Assembly: GCA_030673585.1 (NCBI GenBank) | Contig: DAOVIU010000020.1 | Span: 1 to 9,574 of the forward strand | Length of the DNA: 9,574 nucleotides | Direction: 5' to 3' | Source: Pseudomonadota bacterium | GTDB lineage: Bacteria > Desulfobacterota > BSN033 > G020346125 | In this document: one piece after another, positions 1 through 6,530 of the stretch | Numbering within the stretch: position 1 is the stretch's first letter | How the letters are laid out: the number at the start of each line of letters is the position of its first letter | Notes under the pieces: model-generated | What the model saw: the letters and a program-made list of their open reading frames with translations, nothing else | Databases searched by the model: none | Told to the model about the DNA's origin: nothing | Program-made: the position numbers and the translations under genes

Positions 1-734
1 ATCTCATTCACGATGTCCTTAATATTACAGACCACCGGGTTCAATTTCTGAGGCTTGGCGAAGGAGAAGAAGGTTTTCAACAGGGCGTTTAGTCGATCGA
101 TCTCCTTGGTAATCCGATTGAGATACTCCCTCTTGGGGTCGTCTTGCTCCATCTCCTCGCCCAGCGCCTGGGCCGTGGTCTTTATCCCGGCCAAGGGATT
201 TCGGATCTCGTGGGCTATTCCGGAGGAGAGCTCGCCCAAGGATACCAATCGATCCATGCGGAGAATCTCCTCCTGGAGCTTGAGGACATTGGTCATGTCC
301 CGAAAACTAATGATCTTGCCGATTCTCTTCCCGTCCGAATCCAAATGATCGGTAATGTTAAACCCAACCGGAATCTCAACCCTGTCCTTTCTCCGGATGA
401 GGCCTTCCCTTCTGGAATCCATTTCACCGTGATTCATGAAGGGGGTGGGCATGGTCTGCTTTTTCTCCCTCAGGGAAAATATGGCGAAAGGGTTTCCAAT
501 AACCTCTTTCCTTGAATATCCCAGGACTTTCTCCGCCGCTCGATTGAAATAGATAATCCGCTCCTTTGTATCGACGAGGATGAGGCCGCTGCCTATGCTT
601 TGGATGAGGCTCTCGGTAAAAGCCCTAAGCCGCTGAACTTCTTCGTTCAGCCCCTGAACCTCCAGCTCCTTGGCCTTCAATTCCTCGCCTCGACTACTAT
701 TCTTCTTCAATGGTTCTGTGGATTGTCGCGTCAT
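1..734 (-). CDS. PAS-HisKA sensor histidine kinase, NtrB-like (3' part beyond window)
   Basis: Reading leftward, 244 full codons are visible and the frame stays open to the window edge, so the catalytic ATPase domain must lie outside. Residues about 12-40 are a charged coiled-coil segment. Residues about 38-150 are a PAS domain (SLIQSIGSGLILVD, then IIYFNRAAEKVLGY). Residues about 158-228 are a HisKA dimerisation domain with the H-box GIAHEIRNPLAGI, making His175 the predicted autophosphorylation site. No membrane segment is visible, so it is probably soluble, as NtrB-type kinases are. The ATG at 734 is chosen because an in-frame TAG lies 9 bases upstream; a modest AGAGGG sits just before it. 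It follows the CheW-domain gene by 44 bases and appears to be the last visible gene of the operon. Kinases of this type often pair with a sigma-54 activator, which would fit the sigma-54 promoter of this operon, but no such activator is inside the window. Domain call is strong; partner is inferred. Confidence 0.93.
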   Translation of the reverse strand, partial: MTRQSTEPLKKNSSRGEELKAKELEVQGLNEEVQRLRAFTESLIQSIGSGLILVDTKERIIYFNRAAEKVLGYSRKEVIGNPFAIFSLREKKQTMPTPFMNHGEMDSRREGLIRRKDRVEIPVGFNITDHLDSDGKRIGKIISFRDMTNVLKLQEEILRMDRLVSLGELSSGIAHEIRNPLAGIKTTAQALGEEMEQDDPKREYLNRITKEIDRLNALLKTFFSFAKPQKLNPVVCNIKDIVNE

Positions 735-778
735 ATCCCTCTATTCAGCCACATGGACGGCCTTTGCCGAGCAGGAAA

Positions 779-2131
779 TCAGGCCTGACCTCGGGCCTTT
801 AATCGGTCTACGTTCAGGATATAAACCGTTTTACCACTTTCCAGATGTGATAGGCCGGCTATGTATTTTGACCCCTTTCTCTCCTGTTCCGCAGTCTTCA
901 TGAACAGATCCTTATTCCTCAAAACCCTATCCACCAATAGGGCGATAATGGGTTCCCTCTTCCCCACCAAAACAATCCCATGGGGCGCGGCGGCGGCCCC
1001 GAGCTTGAAAACCCTGGACAGTTTAACCAACGGAACTCTTCTTCCCCTTATCGCAATGGAGTCCTGGCCGGCAATGTTCCCCGCGTAACTGTCGGTGAGG
1101 CTGTAGGATTTCATCACCGAATTGTCGGGAATGCCAAAAATCCGATTTTGCACCTCAACGAGCAAGACCCTCTCTACCGTATATAACCTCTGCCCAAACA
1201 TCTCCTTCTGAAACTCCTCCGAGATATCGCCCAAACGGCCGAGGTACATCCTCAGGTACCCATGGATTTTTTCCAATTCATCCGATACGCCCCGAATCCC
1301 GTCGTCGAATATGAGCTCGTCTTTCATTCCCTGAACTCGGTTAAGGGCCCTCCCCAAACGGTCTTCTCCATCGTACAACTTCATCCGATGTTTTTCTAAA
1401 TCCGAACACAGCCTTTCAAATATCTCATCTTGAGCCTTGTCCCTTCCTACTCCCCTGTCTAATCCCAGGAGTTGAAAGTGGGAATTGATGCCGTCAACCA
1501 TCAAACTCTTGAAAATAGTCTGTTCCCCTTTCTCCGTGGTGAGGAATTTTAGGACTTCCTTCCCATCCTGCAAGAACCTCATGGCCTCCGGCGTGATACT
1601 CTTTTCGTCATTGAGCAGGTAGAGGGAGACCTTGCCCATCATGTCGATAATTTTAAGGAGGGAATCATCGTCCCGGTAAGCGGCCTTCAACCCGCCCAGC
1701 GCCGCAATAATCTTCTTGAGGATCTCTGGGCTGAACTCCCATTCCAGGGAGAGGATTTCCACTTCCAGGGTCTCGAGGCCCTTGGGCAGTTTCTCCCCTT
1801 CTGGCGGCTTCTGGATGGGCTCGGTCTCCGCCGGTGATGGCGGAATTTCTACCCTTATGGGCTCGAGCTCCATGGCCGCTTCGGCAGGCTCGCCCCTCTC
1901 AAGGGGTTCCTCCATCACCTCGGGGGAAATGTCGGGGATGGGTTCCGACTGTTCGAAGGTACCCTCCTCAATCACCTCAGGGGAAATGTCGGGGATGGGC
2001 TCTCCCCTTTCGGCAATCTCCCTCTGGCGTCCCTCCAATTCCAACCCTCCATCGACGCCTATTTCCACAAAGAGGGAGTCTACCGCCGATTCGATTTCCT
2101 CATCCAGATTTTCCGTTTCGTCCTTTTTCAT
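779..2131 (-). CDS. CheW-domain scaffold protein with acidic repeat N-terminus
   Basis: Predicted 450 aa cytoplasmic protein. Residues 1-120 are acidic, proline-rich and probably disordered, with two near-identical copies of EPIPDISPEV (about 44-53 and 63-72). Residues about 121-202 form an all-helical segment (starting LEVEILSLEWEFSPEILKKI) that I do not recognise; I see no phospho-accepting histidine that would make it an Hpt domain. Residues about 215-315 are further helix. Residues about 320-447 are a CheW-like domain: VLLVEVQNRIFGIP, then IRGRRVPLVKLSRVF, then IALLVDRVL, ending YILNVDRL. This resembles the adaptor (P5/CheW) module of chemotaxis complexes, but no CheA or receptor output domain is present nearby. 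The ATG at 2131 is preferred over an in-frame TTG at 2140 because AAGG lies 9 bases before the ATG but abuts the TTG. The gene lies 41 bases after the MglA-like GTPase gene. A role coupling the GTPase or kinase to a sensor is inference. Confidence 0.88.
   Translation of the reverse strand: MKKDETENLDEEIESAVDSLFVEIGVDGGLELEGRQREIAERGEPIPDISPEVIEEGTFEQSEPIPDISPEVMEEPLERGEPAEAAMELEPIRVEIPPSPAETEPIQKPPEGEKLPKGLETLEVEILSLEWEFSPEILKKIIAALGGLKAAYRDDDSLLKIIDMMGKVSLYLLNDEKSITPEAMRFLQDGKEVLKFLTTEKGEQTIFKSLMVDGINSHFQLLGLDRGVGRDKAQDEIFERLCSDLEKHRMKLYDGEDRLGRALNRVQGMKDELIFDDGIRGVSDELEKIHGYLRMYLGRLGDISEEFQKEMFGQRLYTVERVLLVEVQNRIFGIPDNSVMKSYSLTDSYAGNIAGQDSIAIRGRRVPLVKLSRVFKLGAAAAPHGIVLVGKREPIIALLVDRVLRNKDLFMKTAEQERKGSKYIAGLSHLESGKTVYILNVDRLKARGQA
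1907..2002 (-). repeat. Two 39-base direct repeats inside the CheW-domain gene
   Basis: Positions 1907-1945 and 1964-2002 match at 35 of 39 bases by eye and encode EPIPDISPEVMEE and EPIPDISPEVIEE. The separation is 57 bases start to start, in frame. It looks like a recent in-frame duplication in the disordered N-terminal region. Confidence 0.85.
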
Positions 2132-2172
2132 AAAGCTCAACCTTGTCTAAGAAAAGTGTTCCCGCAAATGCC

Positions 2173-2796
2173 TCAGAGCCTATCCATGGAAAGAACCTTT
2201 CGGCTAACGTCCTTCACGACTAGTTTACTGATTTCCCTCAAGGTCTCAAAAACTCCGAACCCTTTCAAAGCGCTAGCTTCAAATGAAGGAACCTTGAGCA
2301 TCGAATTCAAATCCTTGACCAGGATCTCAAGAGGAAGAATTTCGGTGTCGGCCCCACCCAAATCCCGTTTATTGTATTGTATGACCAAAGGGACGCCCCG
2401 AATGCTCAGCCTCTTTTCGGCCATGTTCTTGGCCAAGTTAATTAAGCTCTCGATATTCTTCTTTCTCTGGACCTTGAGGGAATCAGCCACGAAGACTACC
2501 CCATCCACTCCCTTTAACACCAACCTTCTCGTGGCATCGTAATGAACCTGTCCCGGGACCGTATAGAGCTGTACCCTGATATCGAAGCCCCTGATCTTGC
2601 CCAGATTGAGGGAGAGGAAATCGAAGAAGATGGTTCGGTCTCCGCCCTTCGTGTCGATGGAGACCATTTTCCCTTTGATCTTCTCCTGAGTCTTGCTGTA
2701 GATATACTGCAAGTTGGTCGTCTTCCCACAGAAGCCAGCCCCGTAATAGACGATCTTGCACTGAATTTCATCTTTGCTGAAATTGATAAACGGCAT
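2173..2796 (-). CDS. mglA: MglA-like Ras-family small GTPase
   Basis: Predicted 207 aa. The opening MPFINFSKDEIQCKIVYYG is typical of bacterial MglA. P-loop G19-AGFC-GKTT (19-27); Arg54 in DRTIFFDF corresponds to the intrinsic arginine finger of MglA (Arg53 in Myxococcus numbering); G3 is TVPGQ (79-83), with the MglA-specific Thr in place of the Ras Asp and the catalytic Gln83; G4 is NKRD (142-145); G5 is EASAL (about 173-177). All catalytic residues are present, so it should be an active GTPase. MglA proteins cycle GTP/GDP at cell poles under roadblock-family MglB and set polarity of type IV pili or gliding motors. Here it follows a roadblock gene (2973-3395), the mglB-mglA order, though separated by 176 AT-rich bases. 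The ATG at 2796 has AAGGTG 10-11 bases upstream. Family call is very strong; the process it controls here is inferred. The C-terminal tail (about 195-207) is a little longer than usual. Confidence 0.95.
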   Translation of the reverse strand: MPFINFSKDEIQCKIVYYGAGFCGKTTNLQYIYSKTQEKIKGKMVSIDTKGGDRTIFFDFLSLNLGKIRGFDIRVQLYTVPGQVHYDATRRLVLKGVDGVVFVADSLKVQRKKNIESLINLAKNMAEKRLSIRGVPLVIQYNKRDLGGADTEILPLEILVKDLNSMLKVPSFEASALKGFGVFETLREISKLVVKDVSRKVLSMDRL

Positions 2797-2972
2797 ACTA
2801 TGTCTATCACCTTAAATAGTTGTGCATAATTCAAACAAAGATTAAATCCCAAATCTTAAACGTTTTGGTCATTTGATCATGAGTGCTTTGTATTTGTTTA
2901 GAGCTGAGAATTTAGTATTTGGAATCTGCTTGTATTCTCTCCTTCAAACAAATATTCATGTCGCCACATGGA
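2797..2972. other. AT-rich spacer between roadblock gene and mglA
   Basis: This 176-base gap interrupts an otherwise tight gene train. It has no coding signal and is much more AT-rich than its flanks. It carries quasi-repeated TTTAGA/ATTTAG/TTTGG words around 2855-2930 and a 10-base direct repeat TTCAAACAAA at 2830-2839 and 2943-2952. A weak 6-base AT-rich stem lies at 2838-2857 (AAGATT ... AATCTT). I see no convincing sigma-70 or sigma-54 promoter for mglA, though a weak one cannot be excluded, and no U-tract terminator for the upstream genes. Confidence 0.6.
2830..2952. repeat. Candidate dispersed intergenic repeat flanked by 10-base direct repeats
   Basis: TTCAAACAAA occurs at both ends (2830-2839, 2943-2952), and TTTGTTTAGA near 2893 is a partial inverse of it. 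The interior reads as low-complexity words of the TTTGGTCATTTGA / GAATTTAGTATTTGG kind. From memory, such words resemble dispersed intergenic repeats seen in some environmental Deltaproteobacteria and Planctomycetes genomes. Only one copy is in the window, so the repeat status is unproven. Confidence 0.35.
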
Positions 2973-3395
2973 TTACTCAGAGTCCATCTGTATGGATCTC
3001 TCGAAAATCGCGGAGAAGATCTCCAATAGCTCGCCGCCGGCCTTATTTACCCGAAGTCTCACCAGTCCCAGGGAGGTCTTCTGATCGAAGATGATAACCA
3101 CGATAAGGTGTTCTCCCACCGCCGAGAAATAGATATTCTCCTTCTTTCCCTTGTGAAAAAGGAGGTTGAACTCATCTTCACCGAGGAGCTTTGCAATTTC
3201 CGCGGTCGCCCCGAAATTGGCTGCCGTCAGGGCCGACAGGGCCGCAACATCCACCGTTGCCGGATTACCGCTGTGGGCGATCAGTTGGCCAGATCTGTCG
3301 ATCAAGAATACACAGTGTGCTGCTGAGCTTGCCACCATCTTGCTCAGACACCGATCGATCTCGGCTATATCCTTACCGGAGAGAATAATATTCAT
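2973..3395 (-). CDS. MglB-like roadblock/LC7 domain protein
   Basis: Predicted 140 aa, the usual size for a single roadblock domain protein. The fold is visible as helix (GKDIAEIDRCLSKMVASS), strand (HCVFLIDRSGQLIAHSG), a long central helix with small residues (VDVAALSALTAANFGATAEIAKLLG), strand (FNLLFHKGKKENIYFSAVG), strand (LIVVIIFDQKTSLGLVRLRV) and a C-terminal helix. Roadblock proteins of the MglB type dimerise and act as GAP or exchange regulators of MglA GTPases. The next gene is an MglA-like GTPase, so this is the best MglB candidate in the window, although two other proteins here also have roadblock-like segments. The ATG at 3395 overlaps the TGA of the preceding gene in an ATGA junction, implying translational coupling, and has AGGA 4-5 bases upstream. 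I leave the symbol blank because the MglB assignment rests on context. Confidence 0.92.
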   Translation of the reverse strand: MNIILSGKDIAEIDRCLSKMVASSAAHCVFLIDRSGQLIAHSGNPATVDVAALSALTAANFGATAEIAKLLGEDEFNLLFHKGKKENIYFSAVGEHLIVVIIFDQKTSLGLVRLRVNKAGGELLEIFSAIFERSIQMDSE

Positions 3396-4429
3396 CGTTT
3401 CCTGACCAACGGGCTCCCGAAAATCTCGGGCATGGCCCCCTCAAGGTTGAATTTTTTTATCTCTTTTCCAAAGTCTGCCTTAATCTGATCCAGTTCCCTC
3501 TTGACCTGATCCATTATCTTTTGTTTGGAGAACTTGCGTGAAAGGGCCTCTACGGTTAGCCCCAAACACTCTCCTAATCCCCTCGTCAGCTCATGGATAT
3601 CCGTATTCCCGGTGAATTCGATTTTTCCATCCGTATACCGAAACTCCGCGGCGAAGGGATCTAAGAAAGGGTAATCATTCGATTTCTTAACCAGCGCCCT
3701 TCTCAATTCGACCCTGAAGGTTCCCTTCTTAACCAATCCGTCCACAACCGTCTCTATGGTGGAGATTGTGTCCTGGAGAACCCTGAGGAGATCCCCTAAA
3801 TCCCTACTCTCTCCGATCTCGCCCATCTGATCCGCAGATGAGGAAAGGTCAGCCATGTAGACGTCGAAGGCCGCTCCAGCCCCCCGAGCCTGCTCTAGCA
3901 CCTGACCCAGGAGGTTCGTCCCCGCAACGAGATTTCCGTCATCCTCGGTAAGGATTGTTTCTATGGGCTCACCGTCCTGAAAGAATATCACCCCGCTCCC
4001 CTTGCCACTCCTCAAAGCGATTTCGATGTACCCCGTATGCCTCTTCTCAGCTAACTTATCGATTAATCGCTGCAGGCTCGTGAAATCCGTGGAAAGATCT
4101 TTGTAGAGGATTTCCCGATTCAACGTGCTGGCCAGAACCGTAACCATTTCAGGCGAGAGTTGATACACGCTGATTACGCCATCCTGCTCTTTTGCCTTAG
4201 ATACGATTTTGCTGATGGCCCGCTGGCCGAATCGCTTCACGTCGCCAACCTGCTCAACGGCATTGATGACATCCCCTGAATCCATAAAGAGAACCGCCTC
4301 ATAGTCCAGAAAGCCGATTTTGACATATCCGCTGAAATCCTCTGATTTCAGCGAGAGCAGTAAACCATTCAGGTTGGTATAGGAAGTGCTCAAATTCCTG
4401 TGTACTACTTCCCCTTTTGGAAAGATCAT
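3392..4429 (-). CDS. Duplicated PATAN/DUF4388-like protein of unknown function
   Basis: Predicted 345 aa, soluble. The N-terminal half contains two similar modules: residues about 11-60 (RNLSTSYTNLNGLLLSLK ... SGYVKI ... VLFMDSGDVINAV) and about 110-163 (KDLSTDFTSLQRLIDKLA ... TGYIEI ... VIFFQDGEPIETIL). The pattern of a strand GYV/IxI followed by a hydrophobic strand with xDG/xSG and a strand is that of PATAN/DUF4388 domains, but the match is distant. Residues 200-345 are mostly helical (DLGDLLRVLQDTISTIETVVDGL; later SKQKIMDQVKRELDQIKADFGKEIKKF) and I do not recognise them; the stretch 257-275 (DPFAAEFRYTDGKIEF) looks like a small beta hairpin. The ATG at 4429 has AGGGA upstream and lies 5 bases after the response regulator stop; its own stop overlaps the roadblock gene by 4 bases. 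It therefore is probably made stoichiometrically with both. A protein-interaction adaptor role is inferred. Confidence 0.8.
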   Translation of the reverse strand: MIFPKGEVVHRNLSTSYTNLNGLLLSLKSEDFSGYVKIGFLDYEAVLFMDSGDVINAVEQVGDVKRFGQRAISKIVSKAKEQDGVISVYQLSPEMVTVLASTLNREILYKDLSTDFTSLQRLIDKLAEKRHTGYIEIALRSGKGSGVIFFQDGEPIETILTEDDGNLVAGTNLLGQVLEQARGAGAAFDVYMADLSSSADQMGEIGESRDLGDLLRVLQDTISTIETVVDGLVKKGTFRVELRRALVKKSNDYPFLDPFAAEFRYTDGKIEFTGNTDIHELTRGLGECLGLTVEALSRKFSKQKIMDQVKRELDQIKADFGKEIKKFNLEGAMPEIFGSPLVRKR

Positions 4430-4434
4430 ATTCC

Positions 4435-5583
4435 CTATCCTTTGGACTTGCCCTGCGCCATAGTATCCAGCGTCTTTTTCAGTGAAGCGAGCAAGCGGTT
4501 AAACTGTGCCCCCTTTTTCAACGCGATCTCGACATATTCGGGCCCGCGCTTGAAGACCATCTTCCATGCCGGGGTATTTCCATAGACTATTCGATTGAGC
4601 TTGCCCATTCTAAAGAAGTCTCCCACCCTCTCCCCAAATAGGCCCAGAAAAGCGATTACCACACCTTCTTCATCTACTTCGGCGATGGACTCGGAGGCCG
4701 TTACCTTCCCGTTTTTGGATACGACCATGACCCCTTCGCACTCCGGCATTTTCTTGATCAGCTTGCACATCCCATCAGCGTCTCCTTGTTCCTTGCCCCC
4801 CTCTCCTTCAACAGGGCCAAATCCCGTATTCGCAGGGGTCTGCACAGCCTCTTTTTCAGTCCTCTTTTCGGCCTTTTCAGTTTCTCCTCTGGCAGACCCT
4901 GCCTCGTCCTTCCTCTTCATCCCCTCCATCAGCAGGTGTTCCCACGGTGAGGAAATGGTCTCCCGAGGCGGGAACGCCCCGATGTTGGATACGAACTTCC
5001 CCTCCTGCCAGCCGAGGATGGTATAGAAGGCCTCTTCCCCCTCTATGTTATCGCATTCGGCATGGACGACCTCCCCATCGTTAAAGTAGATAACCCCCTT
5101 GTGATCATCCTTCGTGATGACCAGGGAGGTCGTTACCCGGCCGAGACAATTCATTTGAATGATATCCGTGAGCTGGAGGTCAAAGAGCTTTCCCTCAAAC
5201 CCCCTCTTTTCCTTGACAAGGTCCAGAATCAATTTCCTGATTTCATTGATTTCAAAAGGTTTTTCGATGTAGTAGAGGGATCCCCTTTTGCTGGCCTCCT
5301 TTTGCACGTCGGAAGATCCGTAGGCCGTCATGATAATCACCTTCGTGTGAGGATACTCCTCCTTAACTCGAACCAACAGATCTAACCCGTTGAGATCTGG
5401 CATTCGAATATCCGAGATGACCAGGTCAATGGGCATTTTACCCAGAACCTCAAGGGCCTCTTTTCCGTTATTAGCGATCTCCACTTCATATTTATCCCTA
5501 TCCCTGGAGAGGCTTTTAGCCATGCTCCACGTGAGGGTTTCCTCGTCATCTACGATGAGTACTTTCTTTAACTCCTTCGCCAT
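4435..5583 (-). CDS. Response regulator with REC, PATAN (DUF4388) and C-terminal roadblock-like domains
   Basis: Predicted 382 aa with no DNA-binding domain. Residues about 5-122 are a receiver: acidic pair Asp12-Asp13 (VLIVDDEE), phospho-acceptor Asp58 (VISDIRMP), Thr86 (IIMTAYGS) and Lys108 (YIEKPF), all canonical. Residues about 129-223 are a PATAN/DUF4388 domain (FEGKLFDLQLTDIIQMNCLG ... KGVIYFNDGEVVHAECDNIEGEEAFYTILGW). Residues 224-270 are a charged, probably flexible linker. Residues about 271-374 look roadblock-like (ECEGVMVVSKNGKVTASES ... EEGVVIAFLGLFGERV ... YVEIALKKGAQFNRLLASLKKTL). A likely phosphate donor is the histidine kinase at the end of this operon. The ATG at 5583 is chosen over an in-frame GTG at 5589 because GGGAAGG lies 5-6 bases before the ATG and nearly overlaps the GTG. 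In cyanobacterial PATAN-REC proteins the domain order is reversed and pilus motors are the targets; output through protein contact is inferred here. Confidence 0.92.
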   Translation of the reverse strand: MAKELKKVLIVDDEETLTWSMAKSLSRDRDKYEVEIANNGKEALEVLGKMPIDLVISDIRMPDLNGLDLLVRVKEEYPHTKVIIMTAYGSSDVQKEASKRGSLYYIEKPFEINEIRKLILDLVKEKRGFEGKLFDLQLTDIIQMNCLGRVTTSLVITKDDHKGVIYFNDGEVVHAECDNIEGEEAFYTILGWQEGKFVSNIGAFPPRETISSPWEHLLMEGMKRKDEAGSARGETEKAEKRTEKEAVQTPANTGFGPVEGEGGKEQGDADGMCKLIKKMPECEGVMVVSKNGKVTASESIAEVDEEGVVIAFLGLFGERVGDFFRMGKLNRIVYGNTPAWKMVFKRGPEYVEIALKKGAQFNRLLASLKKTLDTMAQGKSKG

Positions 5584-5614
5584 GTTCACCTTCCCATTTG
5601 CCCTCAGCGGAAAC

Positions 5615-6496
5615 TCATTCAGAAGTACGTTTTTTCCTCAGCCGCTCTATGGCCGCCCTTAGGCTCTCCTGCATTCTATCGAATGACTCGGCGAGCATAC
5701 CAACCTCATCGCTGGACCTTATCTCGATCTTGGTGTCCAAGTCTCCCAGGCTTATTCGGTCGGCTATCTCAGTCAGGTGTATGATGGGCTTAACAATGGT
5801 TCTCGCGTACAGGGAGGTGATCAAGATGACCACGATGAGGGATACGCCCATGACGATCATAAACACGACTCGTGTCCTTTCCGCCCTGTCTACGATTCGT
5901 TGTTCGATCTGCTTGGCTGGCTTTGAGAATTCATCGATATAGGTGGTAGCTGCGACCACGAGATCGGTTTCCTCGATGGGGGTACAGAACATGTACTTGG
6001 GCCTTGTCACCCCGTCGGCGTCCTTCCAGTTATAGTACCCCCGACTTCTCCCCTTCAAACTGGCCTCTAAGATGGTCCAGAATTCGGGGAGCTTTTTGGC
6101 CAACGTGTGGAGATCCATTCCGACGATCTTAGGGTTCTTGTGGAAATGGTTGATGGCCTTGTTGTCGTGGACTGCTGTATACCCTGTCCGGCCCACTGGC
6201 TGTATGGCTATGGCCTTGAGGGCCGGCGAGGTATAGAACTCTGCCTTGCTGAAATGGGGGTGGGATTTGATGAAGATCTCGATCTGTTTGGCTATGTCCA
6301 GGGCCTTCTGTTTGATCATCTTCTCCCCCAAATCATTGAGGGACCTGACGCCTTCCTCTGTTGCCATGGATTTAATCTCCTCGATCTGCAGCATGTAGAT
6401 ATATCCGATCACCACAAACGATATGATGAGGGGGATCAAGATCCCAATGGTCAACTTAGTCAGCAGGCTAATGCCCCTCCTTCTGGTTTCCGCCAT
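5615..6496 (-). CDS. Membrane sensor with Cache-like periplasmic domain and HAMP, no output domain
   Basis: Predicted 293 aa inner-membrane protein. A short basic N-terminus (MAETRRRG) leads to TM1 at about 15-36. Residues about 40-205 are periplasmic and look like a single Cache domain (GRTGYTAVHDNKAINHFHKNPKIVG, then SRGYYNWKDADGVTRPKYMFCTPIEETDLVVAATTY), a fold that binds small ligands. TM2 is at about 209-229. A HAMP domain follows at about 230-283 (IVKPIIHLTEIADRISLGDLDTKIEI, then DEVGMLAESFDRMQESL). The protein ends 10 residues later, with no methyl-accepting, kinase or cyclase domain. The stop is a clean TGA, and the next gene's ATG is 31 bases on with its own ribosome site, so this is not an obvious frameshift. 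The ATG at 6496 has AAGGAG 8 bases upstream, the strongest ribosome site of the internal genes. It could signal to the CheW-domain protein or the soluble kinase; this is inference. Confidence 0.9.
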   Translation of the reverse strand: MAETRRRGISLLTKLTIGILIPLIISFVVIGYIYMLQIEEIKSMATEEGVRSLNDLGEKMIKQKALDIAKQIEIFIKSHPHFSKAEFYTSPALKAIAIQPVGRTGYTAVHDNKAINHFHKNPKIVGMDLHTLAKKLPEFWTILEASLKGRSRGYYNWKDADGVTRPKYMFCTPIEETDLVVAATTYIDEFSKPAKQIEQRIVDRAERTRVVFMIVMGVSLIVVILITSLYARTIVKPIIHLTEIADRISLGDLDTKIEIRSSDEVGMLAESFDRMQESLRAAIERLRKKRTSE

Positions 6497-6530
6497 GATC
6501 CTCTCTCCTTAGACTTGGCTCGCGTCGATC

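Noticed and set aside
2132..2140. TTG start at 2140 for the CheW-domain gene
   Set aside because: AAGG abuts this codon, whereas it is well spaced for ATG 2131.
1716..2150. 144-codon plus-strand open frame opposite the CheW-domain gene
   Set aside because: It is rich in Ser, Gly and Pro with no domain pattern, and lies opposite a well-supported gene; it mirrors the acidic repeat region.
4595..5026. 143-codon plus-strand open frame opposite the response regulator
   Set aside because: Low-complexity Ser/Pro composition and no ribosome site; the minus-strand frame has clear REC and PATAN motifs.
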